Of a stretch of DNA of 64,000 nt, positions 17,174 to 26,617 are shown one piece after another; position 1 is the stretch's first letter, and each line of letters starts with the position of its first letter. Both the position numbers and the translations under genes were made by a program. Origin of the DNA: Methanobacteriota archaeon (GTDB lineage: Archaea; Halobacteriota; Methanomicrobia; Methanomicrobiales; Methanoculleaceae). The DNA lies in the NCBI GenBank assembly GCA_016841955.1, contig JAENYE010000002.1, forward strand, positions 44,769 through 108,768, written 5' to 3'. The notes under the pieces were generated by a model. That model was not told where the DNA came from and made no database searches. It saw only the letters and a list, made by a program, of their open reading frames with translations.

Positions 17174-20116
17174 TCACGCCGACTCGTGCCGCTGGAGGAA
17201 GTCGCGGATCTTTCTCGACTCCATCCACCCTATGTCCAGCTGCCGTATGATGTCGTTGATCCGGTCGACCTGGTCGTGAATGATATCCATCTCCTTCCCG
17301 CCCTCGGAGAGTTCCACCATGCCGAGGATCACCTGGAGCGGCTGGCGGACATGATCCCCGAGGATCGCGAACTGCTCGATGTTCTGCTGGATCTGCTCGT
17401 AGGTCTGCCGCCGCAGGATATCCTCCTTCACCTGGGCGGTGATATCCTGGACGAGCACGACGTAGCCGCCCCGGGACGCCTCGTCTGCCTGCCGTATCTT
17501 CGTGATGAGCGTGTCAAGGTACCGGGTCCCGGAACGCGACGTGGCGTAGAGGTTCTGCCGTTTCACCAGTTCGAAATCGAACTCCGACGTGTAGTGGACG
17601 GTCTCGCCGCTCTTGAGCCGGGCCAGCTCCGGTTCCGGGATGTTGGGGTCCAGAAACAGATTGAAGCCCACGAGTTCGTCCCGGTCGAGGACGCCGAATA
17701 TCCGGAGGGCGGCGGGGTTGATGTCGATGAGGTTTCCTGCCGCGTCGTAATACTCGATTCCGATGGGAGACTCATTAAAAATGCTCCGGAACCGCTCTTC
17801 GCTCTCCCGCAGGGCCTCTTCGATCTGTTTACGCTTGGAGATATCCTCCACCATGCTGATGGCACGCAACGGTTTCCCGACGGGATCACGGATGAACGTG
17901 ATGGTTATACGCCCCCAGATGACCCGGCCGTCCTTCCTGATATACCGCTTCTCGAGCTGGACACCGCGTTCCCTCCCTTCAGCCATCAATTCGTAGAGTG
18001 CCAGGGTCGGGGGAAGATCCTCCGGATGCGTGATATCGGCGATGCTCCGGCCGGCAAGCTCCTCCGCGCTGTAGCCCAGCATCCGGTGGAGGGTTGCGTT
18101 GCTCCTGATGATAACGCCGCTCGGGTCGGCGATCAGGATCCCGATTCCCGCCTCCTCGAATATCCGCCGGAACCGCTCTTCGCTCTCGCGGAGCTCCTGC
18201 TCTACCCGCTTCTGCCCGGATTGGTCCGCCATGTTGAAGACGCGCAGGATGACCCGCCCACGGCTGTCATAGATGGGCACGGCGCTGTAACTGATGTATT
18301 TCTGTTCCCGGCTCTCGCACCTGATGAGGATTACGTCGTATCCGCGGACGTATTCGCCACGCATGGCCCTGGACGTCGGCCAGTCCTCCAGCGGCATCGG
18401 TCGCCCGTCAGGATAGCGCAGCTCGAACTCCTCCGCGTACCTGTCGAGTTCCGCAAACATCTCGGCCTCCGACGAAAAGCCGTGAATCCGCAGTCCTTCC
18501 GCATTCATCGAAAGCGTGGTTCCTTCTGGATCGGTGATGCCGATGCCGACGTTGACGTTATCGATCACGGCTCGCAGCTTGTCACGCTCCAGGAGCAGGG
18601 CCTCTTCCACCCGCTTCTGGGCGGTGATATCGTAGACTACTCCCTGCAGGTGGGCCGGGACTTCCGCAGTGCCGGGGACGTTCTGGATCATCTCGCGGAG
18701 CCAGCGGACCTCCCCGTCCTTTCTGATGATCCGGTACTCTCTTTCGGTCGCATAACCGGGGACGGTCTGCACCATCTGTGAGGTCTCGGCGAGGCGCGGG
18801 CGATCGTCGGGATGGATTATCCGATTCCAGTACCGCGGATCCCGGAGAAAATTCTCCCTCGAATAGCCGGTGATCTCCTCGACCGAGCCATAGATGAAGA
18901 TGGGGCCGAATTCGAGGTCGGTCCGGAACGCAATCCCCTGGAAGTTCTGAAGGAAGAGACGATACCGCTCCTCGCTTTCCCGCAACGCCTCTTCCATCTG
19001 TTTTCGCTCCGTGACGTCCCGGGCGATGCCTTCGATGGCAATGAGCAGCCCCTTCTCGTCGCGGATGGGAACGTTCTGCGATTCCACCCAGATTACTGCC
19101 CCGTCTTTCCGGAGCCACCTGAGCATGAGCGGCCTGTCCGGAACGAACTCTCCCCGAAACACCGCTTCCAGGAGCGGTAGATCGTCGGGATGGATAAAAC
19201 GCAATGCGATCTCCGGATCCGCATAGACCTCTTCAGGGGTATAGCCGGCGATCCGCGTAACGGCCGGGCTGATGTAGGAGAAGCGGCGAACAGGTGCAAG
19301 CTCGATCCGATAGACGATGTCACGGGCGTTGCGCAGCATGAGGTTCAGCGTATCCGTGCCCGGCCGGCACTCCTCTTCTGCCCGCACCCTGCCGGTGACG
19401 TCAACCGCCGTGCCTGAGATGCCGACGATCTCTCCGTCGACATCCCGGAGCGGCTCCAGCGTCATATCCAGGACGTGCCGTGTGCCGCCGGGGGTGACCG
19501 TCACCTCTTCCCGCAGCACCTCCCCGGTCTCCAGCACCCGGCGTTTGAGCGAGGCCAGCCTGCCGGCGTCCTCGGGGCCGAAGAGATCGGCATCGGTCCT
19601 GCCGACCACCCCCGTATCGGAGAGTCCGGACTTCCGGTTGTACGACCAGATGTAGCGCAGGTCCCTGTCCTGGACAAAGACGACGATCGGGGAGTGGTCG
19701 AGGCAGGCCCGGAAGAACCGGGCAGTCGTCTCACCGGTGCTGTCGTGGAAACGGAGGATCCTGTACCCGGTCCCTGCATACGTCGCATTCCGGTCATAGA
19801 CGAGAGAGAACCAGCGAAGGTCCCCGGTGCGCTCCCGGACCCGTATCGGCGACAGGTGGATGCTCCTGTCGTTCTGCAGGTCTACAGCAACCTCCTGCAG
19901 GGATGCCGTATCCGGCGACAGCGGCGCCACGTGCCTGCGTATGAAGTCTGAAGCGCTCGCCCCTCTCTCCTCCTCCGAGGTCACGTCCAGGAGAACGGAG
20001 AGCGTCCTGTTGAGCCAGACCACCGTCCGGTTCTCATCAAACACGAGGATGCCGTCGGCTTCTCCGTCAAGGGCGGTGAGAAGACGCTGTTCTTCGGTCT
20101 GCTGCACGGAAGTCAT
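17174..20116 (-). CDS. Multi-PAS protein ending in a phosphoacceptor-like domain without ATPase
   Basis: 980 aa. About seven PAS domains follow one another (roughly 10-120, 130-250, 255-370, 380-500, 510-630, 640-760, 765-885), linked by repeats of the ALRESEERFR type. The last 90 residues contain QNIEQFAILGDHVRQPLQVI, a helical segment resembling the dimerisation/phosphoacceptor domain of methanogen kinases, with candidate His in GDHVRQ. Then the protein ends; no N, G1 or G2 box of a histidine kinase is present. It may therefore be phosphorylated by, or dimerise with, another kinase. It is 63 bp downstream of, and on the same strand as, the large kinase ending at 20180, so the two are probably one transcript. 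Confidence 0.85.
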   Translation of the reverse strand: MTSVQQTEEQRLLTALDGEADGILVFDENRTVVWLNRTLSVLLDVTSEEERGASASDFIRRHVAPLSPDTASLQEVAVDLQNDRSIHLSPIRVRERTGDLRWFSLVYDRNATYAGTGYRILRFHDSTGETTARFFRACLDHSPIVVFVQDRDLRYIWSYNRKSGLSDTGVVGRTDADLFGPEDAGRLASLKRRVLETGEVLREEVTVTPGGTRHVLDMTLEPLRDVDGEIVGISGTAVDVTGRVRAEEECRPGTDTLNLMLRNARDIVYRIELAPVRRFSYISPAVTRIAGYTPEEVYADPEIALRFIHPDDLPLLEAVFRGEFVPDRPLMLRWLRKDGAVIWVESQNVPIRDEKGLLIAIEGIARDVTERKQMEEALRESEERYRLFLQNFQGIAFRTDLEFGPIFIYGSVEEITGYSRENFLRDPRYWNRIIHPDDRPRLAETSQMVQTVPGYATEREYRIIRKDGEVRWLREMIQNVPGTAEVPAHLQGVVYDITAQKRVEEALLLERDKLRAVIDNVNVGIGITDPEGTTLSMNAEGLRIHGFSSEAEMFAELDRYAEEFELRYPDGRPMPLEDWPTSRAMRGEYVRGYDVILIRCESREQKYISYSAVPIYDSRGRVILRVFNMADQSGQKRVEQELRESEERFRRIFEEAGIGILIADPSGVIIRSNATLHRMLGYSAEELAGRSIADITHPEDLPPTLALYELMAEGRERGVQLEKRYIRKDGRVIWGRITITFIRDPVGKPLRAISMVEDISKRKQIEEALRESEERFRSIFNESPIGIEYYDAAGNLIDINPAALRIFGVLDRDELVGFNLFLDPNIPEPELARLKSGETVHYTSEFDFELVKRQNLYATSRSGTRYLDTLITKIRQADEASRGGYVVLVQDITAQVKEDILRRQTYEQIQQNIEQFAILGDHVRQPLQVILGMVELSEGGKEMDIIHDQVDRINDIIRQLDIGWMESRKIRDFLQRHESA

Positions 20117-20179
20117 AGTTCCCCTGTCACGCGAGTTGCATTGCTCTCCGATCGACCGCTTCCGGCGGGGACTCCCTGA

Positions 20180-23100
20180 TCATTCCACGACCTCCTTGAG
20201 CGTGAACCGGAACGCAGCGCCCGCTTCCGTGGTGCCGGCCACCCGATCCTCGACCCAGATGCGCCCGCCGTAACGCTCCAGGAGCGTGCGGCAGATGTAG
20301 AGGCCGAGCCCCTCCCCCCGTGCCCGGGTCAGCCCTCGTTCGAACCGGCGGAAGATCGTCTCCTTCAGTTCGTCGGGAATGCCGGGGCCGGTGTCGGCCA
20401 CGGTGACGACGACGCTGCCGTCGAGCGTCTCGACCGAGATGGCAATAACGACGTCGGGGCCGCCGAACTTGACGGCATTCCCGATGAGATTGTGGAAGAC
20501 CTCGGCAAGGAGATCGTCCGCCCAGACCATGCGAGAGACCGCCCCGTGCCTGATCTCGGCTTCGGGGAAGTTCTTCCGTTCGCTGACGATCACGCCGTGA
20601 AGGTCGATCGGCTTCAACGGCGCATGTTCCAGATGAATTTTGCGGATCATTGCAACATTCGCCAGAATCTCCGTGCTTTTATCGATGCTCCCCTTCATCT
20701 TCCGGACATACATTTTGGGCTCTCCTTCGAGGGTCTGCATCAGCAGGTCGGTATACAGGGTGGCGACGCAGTTGGCGTTCCTGATGTCGTGCGTGAGGAT
20801 GTCCAGGTACAGGTTCGCTTCGCGGTTTGCCGCCTCCAGCTGCTTATACAGCGTTCCGCGCAGGATGCCGGCCCCGATCTCCTTGCTGATCGCCTCCATG
20901 AGCCATCGGGCGTCCGGAGGCACCCGCTCTCCTGCCGAACTTCCTATTGCCAGCGCTCCCAAGATTCTCGACTCGGCCATGAGCGGAATCCAGGTGAGGG
21001 CGGAAACCCCGAAAACGTCCAGAATAGCCTTCTGCGTTTCATCCGTCTGCGCCCCGGCGGGGATGGAGAGCTGTCCGCCTGCAACGAAGACCTCATCGAA
21101 GGGGCGCTGGAGTATGTCGATGGTCTGCAACCCGCTCGATCGCTCCATGCCCCGCAGGCTCACGAGAGTCGCAAGGTTCAGTTCCCTGTCCAGCAGGTAG
21201 ATTGCGCCTATATTGAAGTCCAGGAGGGCGAGGGAGGTATCGAGCGCGGACTCGACCAGCTCGTCGAGCGTGAGAGCCGATGCCGAGACGCTGATCAGCC
21301 GGTTCAGCATGGAGAGCTCCGTTCCCCGGCGCTGTAATGTCTCCTGTGCCCTCTTGCGGTCGGAGATGTCACGGAAAACAACTAAGACTGATAGCTGGCC
21401 ATCGTAGAGTACGGGGGCGGCCGTGACCTCGACCCAGATGGCCCGGCCTTCGATGGTCAGGATCACCTCTTCGAATACCGGGATACCCGTGCCCTCCTGC
21501 AGCATCCGGCGGATCCTTTCGGCGACGAAACCGCGGTAATCGGGGTGGACGAACATGTCAAGCGACTTGCCCACGAAGTCTTCAGGACCCTTCCCTCCTG
21601 CAATCCGGACGCCGGCAGGATTCACGTAGACAATGGTGCCGTCAATCCGGTGAACGACGACGGCCTCCGGCATGAGTTCGACGAGGGTGCGGTAGCGCTC
21701 CTCGCTCTCGCGCAGGGCCTCCTCTGCCCGTTTCCGCTCCGTGATGTCGCGTGCCGCCGCAAAGACGCCGGCGACCCTCCCTTCTTCGTCGCGGTAGACC
21801 GAGGCGTTATAGAGCACCGGGGTCGTATGTCCGTCGCGGTGCCGGATCTCCAGCGGGTAGTCCCGCACCTGCCCTTCCGCAAAGGCCTTCCGGTATCCTG
21901 CCCTCGCTCCTGCGGGTTCGGTGAAGTAATCGGAAAAGTCCGTTCCTACCAGCTCGTCGCGTGCATAGCCTGTCGCCTGCTCGGTGGCGGTATTGACATC
22001 GGTGATCCTCCCGTCGGGGCCGATGGCGGCGAGCGGGTCGGGATTGGCTTCGATGAGGCTCCGGTTGTAGGCGTTTGCTGCTTTCAGTCCCTCCTCTGCC
22101 TCTTTGCGCTCGGTAATATCGATCCCCGACCCCATCGCGCTGAGCGGTTTCCCTTCCTCATCGGTGACCATGGAGAGGGCAAGCTGCATGGGGAAGGTCG
22201 ACCCGTCCCGCCGTCGCCCCTCCGTCTCCCCGGACCAGGTGCCGACCCGGCGGAACTCGTCTATGATCCGCCTCGCCTCCGCCGGGTCGGCCCAGAGCAC
22301 CGATGCCGGCTGCCCGAGAATCTCGTCCTCCCGCTCCCACCCGTGTATGGCGAGGAAGGCACGGTTGACGTAGGTGATCTTCCCGTCGAGACCGACGAGG
22401 GAGATGGCGTCGAGCGACGATGCTATCGCCATGTCCTTGATCCGGAGATCGAGCTCGGCCCGTTTGCGCTCGGTGATATCCTGTGCGAACTCGATGAGAC
22501 CGATAATCTCCCCCGTCTCGTCGGTGACGGGATACCCCCGGAGGAAGAAGATCCTCCCATCGGGGGTGGTGATCTCGGTCTCCTGGGGCTGTTTGGTCTC
22601 CCGGGCGAGAACAACCGGGCATATGTCGCAGACACCTGTACGGTTGTGCCATATCTCGTAGCATCGATGCCCGACCAGGTCCTCCGGTTCCCTGCCGATG
22701 AATGCGGCGGCGGCGCGGTTGACCCAGAGCACCTTGAGATCCGTGTCATAGTAGGCGAACATCTCGGCCGTCGAGTCCAGAATCAGGGCCTTTTCCCGTT
22801 CTGCCCGCCGCAGGGCCTCTTCGGTCCGCTTTCGCTCCGTGATGTCCCATGCGTTTATCACAAAACCCCTGATATGGGGGTCGTCAAGGAGGTTGGTCAC
22901 GATTGCCTCGATCACGTGCGTGCCGCGCGGGCCCATGAAGCGGACCTCAAACTGCACGCTCCCTCCCGGCCTCTCTGCCAGGGTCGATACCACCTCCTCC
23001 ACCCGCGGCAGATCCTCGGGCTGGATCAGATCGAACGCATGCTTCCCGATCAGCGTATCGGGCGGAAAGCCGTCTATCCGCTCGATAGGCGGGCTCGCAA

Positions 23101-24133
23101 ACCGGATCTTCAGCTGATCGTCGACAATGAGGATGAATTCTGAGCCCTTCTCGATGAGGGCCCGGAACGTCTTTTCGCTCCCACGCAGTTCGGCCTCCGC
23201 CCGGTGCCGCTGGAGGGCAATCGAAGCAAGGCTCCGGAAGACCTCGATGGCCAGGAAATTGACCTCTCCGCCCTCCCGCCGGGTGAGTATCACGGCCGAC
23301 CCGAAGATTTCGCCTTTCCAGGCGAACGGGATGCAGTACATTGCCCCGAGGCCGGCAATGGCCTCGAATTTACGGCAGATCTCCTGCGAGATCTGCCCGA
23401 GGGCGATTTCCTGCAGCCCTCCTTTCACCTCCTCGATCTCGCCGCGGATCATGATGGCCCGTATATCCGGGGGAAGCGAAAGCGAGATCCCGGTGAGGTC
23501 CTCCCCGAAGGTCTCGATGATGTCCGGCAGGAACGGCTCGATGCCGAAGAACGCCCGAGGAGTCAGGGTGCCCGCCTGGATATCGGCGGCGCTCACGATG
23601 ACGACGGAACCGGGCGCGAGTTCATGGAGGTAGGCGCCGATTGCGGAGAAGACGTCGGCCTCGTCCGGCATCGCGGCAAGCTCCGTCGCCGCCCGGGAGA
23701 GGAAGGCCAGATCGTCCGATGTCCGCCGCACCTCTCCTTCGGCCGCCTCCCGGCGGGTGACGTCGCGGAACCGGACGAGCCAGTCCCCGGTCGCCTCCAC
23801 CCGCCTGGAGGAGAAGGCATACCACCTATCTTCGGCGGCCGAGGGGATCCGGACCGTGATTCCATCGGACCCGGTGCGGTTCTGCAGCAGCGAGAGGATC
23901 CGCTCCCTCGGGTCCCCATCCGCCTTCCCTTCCGGGAGGATTCGATCGGCGACGATGCGGACCGCATCCGCATCGCGGGCGTCATCGGCGGAGATCCCGG
24001 CGAGGCGCTCCATGGAAGGGGTGATGGTGCGGACGTTCATGTCGGAATCGGCGAGGATGGCGGCATCCTCCATGGCATCCAGTATCTGCAGTATCTCGGG
24101 TCGTACCTCCATGTCCGGCTCAGTGGTCTGCAT
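20180..24133 (-). CDS. Very large PAS/GAF sensor histidine kinase
   Basis: 1317 aa, soluble. Order: PAS (about 10-125), GAF (about 140-300), PAS (305-425), a Cys-containing PAS with HRCYEIWHNRTGVCDIC (about 430-550), three more PAS (to about 920), GAF (about 925-1090), kinase core (about 1100-1317). The phosphoacceptor region is YLDILTHDIRNANCV; ATPase motifs are HNLIGNAVKFGGPD, VADTGPGIPDEL and GEGLGLYICRTLL. It is first in a probable two-gene unit with the 980-aa multi-PAS protein. With eight or nine sensory domains it could integrate several cytoplasmic signals such as redox or ligands, but none can be named. Confidence 0.9.
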   Translation of the reverse strand: MQTTEPDMEVRPEILQILDAMEDAAILADSDMNVRTITPSMERLAGISADDARDADAVRIVADRILPEGKADGDPRERILSLLQNRTGSDGITVRIPSAAEDRWYAFSSRRVEATGDWLVRFRDVTRREAAEGEVRRTSDDLAFLSRAATELAAMPDEADVFSAIGAYLHELAPGSVVIVSAADIQAGTLTPRAFFGIEPFLPDIIETFGEDLTGISLSLPPDIRAIMIRGEIEEVKGGLQEIALGQISQEICRKFEAIAGLGAMYCIPFAWKGEIFGSAVILTRREGGEVNFLAIEVFRSLASIALQRHRAEAELRGSEKTFRALIEKGSEFILIVDDQLKIRFASPPIERIDGFPPDTLIGKHAFDLIQPEDLPRVEEVVSTLAERPGGSVQFEVRFMGPRGTHVIEAIVTNLLDDPHIRGFVINAWDITERKRTEEALRRAEREKALILDSTAEMFAYYDTDLKVLWVNRAAAAFIGREPEDLVGHRCYEIWHNRTGVCDICPVVLARETKQPQETEITTPDGRIFFLRGYPVTDETGEIIGLIEFAQDITERKRAELDLRIKDMAIASSLDAISLVGLDGKITYVNRAFLAIHGWEREDEILGQPASVLWADPAEARRIIDEFRRVGTWSGETEGRRRDGSTFPMQLALSMVTDEEGKPLSAMGSGIDITERKEAEEGLKAANAYNRSLIEANPDPLAAIGPDGRITDVNTATEQATGYARDELVGTDFSDYFTEPAGARAGYRKAFAEGQVRDYPLEIRHRDGHTTPVLYNASVYRDEEGRVAGVFAAARDITERKRAEEALRESEERYRTLVELMPEAVVVHRIDGTIVYVNPAGVRIAGGKGPEDFVGKSLDMFVHPDYRGFVAERIRRMLQEGTGIPVFEEVILTIEGRAIWVEVTAAPVLYDGQLSVLVVFRDISDRKRAQETLQRRGTELSMLNRLISVSASALTLDELVESALDTSLALLDFNIGAIYLLDRELNLATLVSLRGMERSSGLQTIDILQRPFDEVFVAGGQLSIPAGAQTDETQKAILDVFGVSALTWIPLMAESRILGALAIGSSAGERVPPDARWLMEAISKEIGAGILRGTLYKQLEAANREANLYLDILTHDIRNANCVATLYTDLLMQTLEGEPKMYVRKMKGSIDKSTEILANVAMIRKIHLEHAPLKPIDLHGVIVSERKNFPEAEIRHGAVSRMVWADDLLAEVFHNLIGNAVKFGGPDVVIAISVETLDGSVVVTVADTGPGIPDELKETIFRRFERGLTRARGEGLGLYICRTLLERYGGRIWVEDRVAGTTEAGAAFRFTLKEVVE

Positions 24134-24366
24134 ACGGCCCAGCCCCGTCCGGCAGGATCACCCTCGGCCGAGTACCGGGAGATCCTCGTGCAGGGTTCTC
24201 CACGGGGATAACGTCACGGAAAGTATATAATTATCTGTCTGCCTGTCCGTCCGGGCAGCCCGCCTGCCCTTTTTGTGCGCCGGGGGATCTCGATACGGCA
24301 GGAGCTTTGGGCTCCGTCACAACGAGGTAGTCCCAAAACACCTTTGCCCGGAGGGGGACACCAATC

Positions 24367-24549
24367 GCACCTTCGGTGCTCACGCTCGCTTTCACTCACG
24401 CCTCGAAACTCTCCGAGTTTCTCATGCTCGCTACGCTCACACCTCGAAGACCTTCGGTCTTCTCAAGCTCCCTCCGGTCGCACCTCCCCGGACCCTCCTC
24501 GAAGACCTTCGGTCTTCTCGAACTCCTGCCTCGAAGACCTTCGGTCTTC
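24367..24549. repeat. Cluster of five small hairpin repeats with three different stems
   Basis: In order: GCACC-TTC-GGTGC (24367-24379), GAAACTC-TCC-GAGTTTC (24405-24421), and GAAGACC-TTC-GGTCTTC three times (24446-24462, 24501-24517, 24533-24549). Each is followed by CTC and a version of AAGCTCC. Stems differ but stay palindromic. The whole gap 24134-24921 has no supported gene. Confidence 0.75.
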
Positions 24550-24921
24550 TCATGCTCTGTTCCGTAGGAACATCGCACGTCCCGGCAGTCGTTCCCCGCG
24601 TGGCGATGAACGATGCGTGCCCGTAGGGCAGGCGGAGTTCGAGCACCGGTTCCGTTGGGATGTGATCGGCGGGAAGGGCTCGCCCATCTATCGCGCGATC
24701 GACGCATGAGGTTTTCAAGGCTCGTTGGCTGATACCTCCTCTTTCTTTTATACTCGGGGAAGCTGCCGGTCAGACCATCATGCATTGCCATATTCATGTC
24801 GTTCCACGTTATAGCGGCGACACCGAAAATCCCAGCCGGCGTAAACATCTTCACTGTTTAGGCGGAATCAGTCGTCTTTAAATGATAAAAAGACGTTTAA
24901 TGAATTTGAGAAGCTGCACAT

Positions 24922-25095
24922 ATGAACAAAACTGTACTCGGGCTATTCCTGTTTATTGTTGGGTTGTGTATCGCATTGGCGGCGGCTGCCCTCCTGTTTT
25001 TACATATCATTGAGTCCGGAGTCGCCGCGATGATCGGTATCCTGGGTATCGGACTGATTGGAGCTGCCGGAGCCGTATTTGCCAGTAGAAGCTGA
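24922..25095 (+). CDS. Small two-helix membrane protein
   Basis: 57 aa beginning MNKTVLGLFLFIVGL and ending AVFASRS. Two hydrophobic segments (about 5-29 and 34-54) are joined by a short HIIESG turn, so it should be an integral membrane hairpin. An AT-rich stretch with TTTAAATG about 45 bp upstream could be its promoter. It is flanked by repeats on the left and a convergent hydrolase gene on the right. No family is recognised; similar small two-helix proteins are frequent in methanogens. Confidence 0.55.
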   Translation: MNKTVLGLFLFIVGLCIALAAAALLFLHIIESGVAAMIGILGIGLIGAAGAVFASRS

Positions 25096-25172
25096 GGAGC
25101 CCCGCTGCCAGGACACTGAGCCCGAATGCGGGCCTACCCATCCCAAATAATTTTTATTTTTGTTCTATATTG

Positions 25173-26030
25173 TCAGCTCGGGAATTCCACGGCGGCAGTA
25201 ACGAACCGAATCCAATTGTCCCGATCTACAAATCCGTAGTGTCCCACACCCTCCCAGGGGTGGGATGTGCAATGTTTGAGTTCCGTGCACAAATGCAGTG
25301 GCATTTTGGGCGAGATGATGTCGTCGGCAGTCCCGTAAAAAAGCTCAACGGGCTGGATGATGTCATGGGGTGAGAATCCCCAATCCCAAAGGGCCATCGT
25401 CTCCTCGTAGGGGCCTTCCTCCTCCTGGATGAAGCCGAGGCGGAAATTTTCTTCGAAGAGTGCTTGCTGCTCCGGATTGCGCATCATTGTTTTCGCTTCA
25501 TTAGGCAATTCATCGACCATAGACTCCACATAGGACGGGATGTCTTTGGTGACCTTCTTCGCCTCGGAGCGCTCCGCCCATCGGAGAAGGCGATGCAGGT
25601 GCCGCAGCCTGGCGATCGTCTTCAGGTCTTTCATCACGAGCATCTTGGTGACGCCGGGTTCATCGAAGGGAGCCACCGGAGATGCCAATGCGACCTTGCT
25701 AACGCGATCGGGCATATGGAAAGCAATCGCGAGTGCGTGTGGTCCGCCGCCGGAATGACCCGCAACGTTAAACCGTTGCAAACCGAGATAGTCCGCGAGT
25801 TCTTCCATGTCGGATCCCCAATCCACCATTTTACGCCCCTGCTTTGGGCTCGATCCACCAACGCCGGGTTGGTCGGCAGCGATCCAACGTGCGCCAAGCG
25901 ACGCGGTCAATTTATCATCGGGGTTTCGGATTACGTGAGAATCGGAAAATCCGTGGCTAAAGATAACCGGGGTCCCATCCGGGTCGCCATAAATATCGAA
26001 TGCAAGCGTTCTGCCATCCTTAAGCGTCAT
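25173..26030 (-). CDS. Alpha/beta hydrolase
   Basis: 285 aa from the ATG at 26030; a TTG at 26042 with GGGGGAG about 6 nt before it is an alternative start, and the longer frame to 26147 is unlikely because it covers the rusA end. The fold is shown by VIFSHGFSDSHV (oxyanion region), the nucleophile elbow GHSGGGPHALAI, the acid in YGTADDIISPK and the His in GVGHYGFVD. It belongs to the general hydrolase/acyltransferase group (MhpC type) and the substrate is unknown. No signal peptide. It overlaps the upstream RusA-type gene by about 11 bp. Confidence 0.82.
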   Translation of the reverse strand: MTLKDGRTLAFDIYGDPDGTPVIFSHGFSDSHVIRNPDDKLTASLGARWIAADQPGVGGSSPKQGRKMVDWGSDMEELADYLGLQRFNVAGHSGGGPHALAIAFHMPDRVSKVALASPVAPFDEPGVTKMLVMKDLKTIARLRHLHRLLRWAERSEAKKVTKDIPSYVESMVDELPNEAKTMMRNPEQQALFEENFRLGFIQEEEGPYEETMALWDWGFSPHDIIQPVELFYGTADDIISPKMPLHLCTELKHCTSHPWEGVGHYGFVDRDNWIRFVTAAVEFPS

Positions 26031-26373
26031 TGTCTCTGTCAAAAGTTTCTCCCCCTTTTGATGACGTAACGGTACCGGTATATACATATGGCGGTGACGG
26101 AGGTCCGGCCCCTTTGACCTGATCATCATCCACGTATACCAATCCAATTAAAGCGTCTTGAATCGGTTTTATAATATTATCCACATCGGGAGTGTCACCC
26201 TCATGAAAATATGTAATTGCAATTGTTAGTCTCTCTTTTGAAGGGGGTGTTCCATCTGGCCAGAGGGCACTTGCCTCTTGTCGCACCTTACTTTTCCAAG
26301 CTTGCAATCTCTCCCGGCTTCTTGTTTGTTGAGAGAGTGGGGGACCAAGAACAACAAACTCAAATGGAAACAT
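26020..26373 (-). CDS. RusA-type Holliday junction resolvase
   Basis: 117 aa. The RusA signature is visible: DTPDVDNIIKPIQDALIG, then VYVDDDQV, giving the acidic residues that bind metal and the conserved Lys. RusA proteins cut four-way DNA junctions and are usually carried by phages and prophages. Here it is alone, AT-rich, and its end overlaps the hydrolase gene. The last 20 residues (after about residue 97) look unlike RusA ends, so the C-terminus may be replaced. Probably a relic of a mobile element; activity is uncertain. Confidence 0.75.
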   Translation of the reverse strand: MFPFEFVVLGPPLSQQTRSRERLQAWKSKVRQEASALWPDGTPPSKERLTIAITYFHEGDTPDVDNIIKPIQDALIGLVYVDDDQVKGAGPPSPPYVYTGTVTSSKGGETFDRDNDA

Positions 26374-26532
26374 ACGAAAATCCTAATAAGTCGTGCTACA
26401 TTCGAATATTTAAAAATCAGTCGTTATAAAAGTATCTAATACTCGCCCAGTGCTCAAGTAAATAATAATTTCAGTAATCGAGAAATGGGCAGAGTGGCAT
26501 TCTTCTCTACTAACTATATCCCAAGAAGTAAA

Positions 26533-26617
26533 TGCGAGGGGTGAGATTCGAACTCACGAACTCCTACGAGACTAGGCCCTCAACCTAGCGCCTTTGACCT
26601 GGCTTGGCAACCCTCGC
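26533..26617 (-). tRNA. tRNA-Leu (GAG)
   Basis: An 85-nt class II tRNA on the minus strand. The acceptor strands GCGAGGG and CCCTCGC pair, the anticodon stem CTAGG/CCTAG encloses TTGAGGG giving anticodon GAG, a long variable arm follows, and the T arm is GTGAG-TTCGAAT-CTCAC. No CCA is encoded. The interval 26618-27000 holds no supported gene. Confidence 0.93.

Noticed and set aside
17186..18781. 531-codon open frame on the plus strand
   Set aside because: Antisense to the multi-PAS gene, with low-complexity composition and no domain.
21545..23143. 532-codon open frame on the plus strand
   Set aside because: Antisense shadow of the large PAS/GAF kinase.
24396..24854. Possible 152-residue protein on the minus strand
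   Set aside because: Most of it is translated hairpin repeat; only the first 50 residues lie outside repeats and show no motif.
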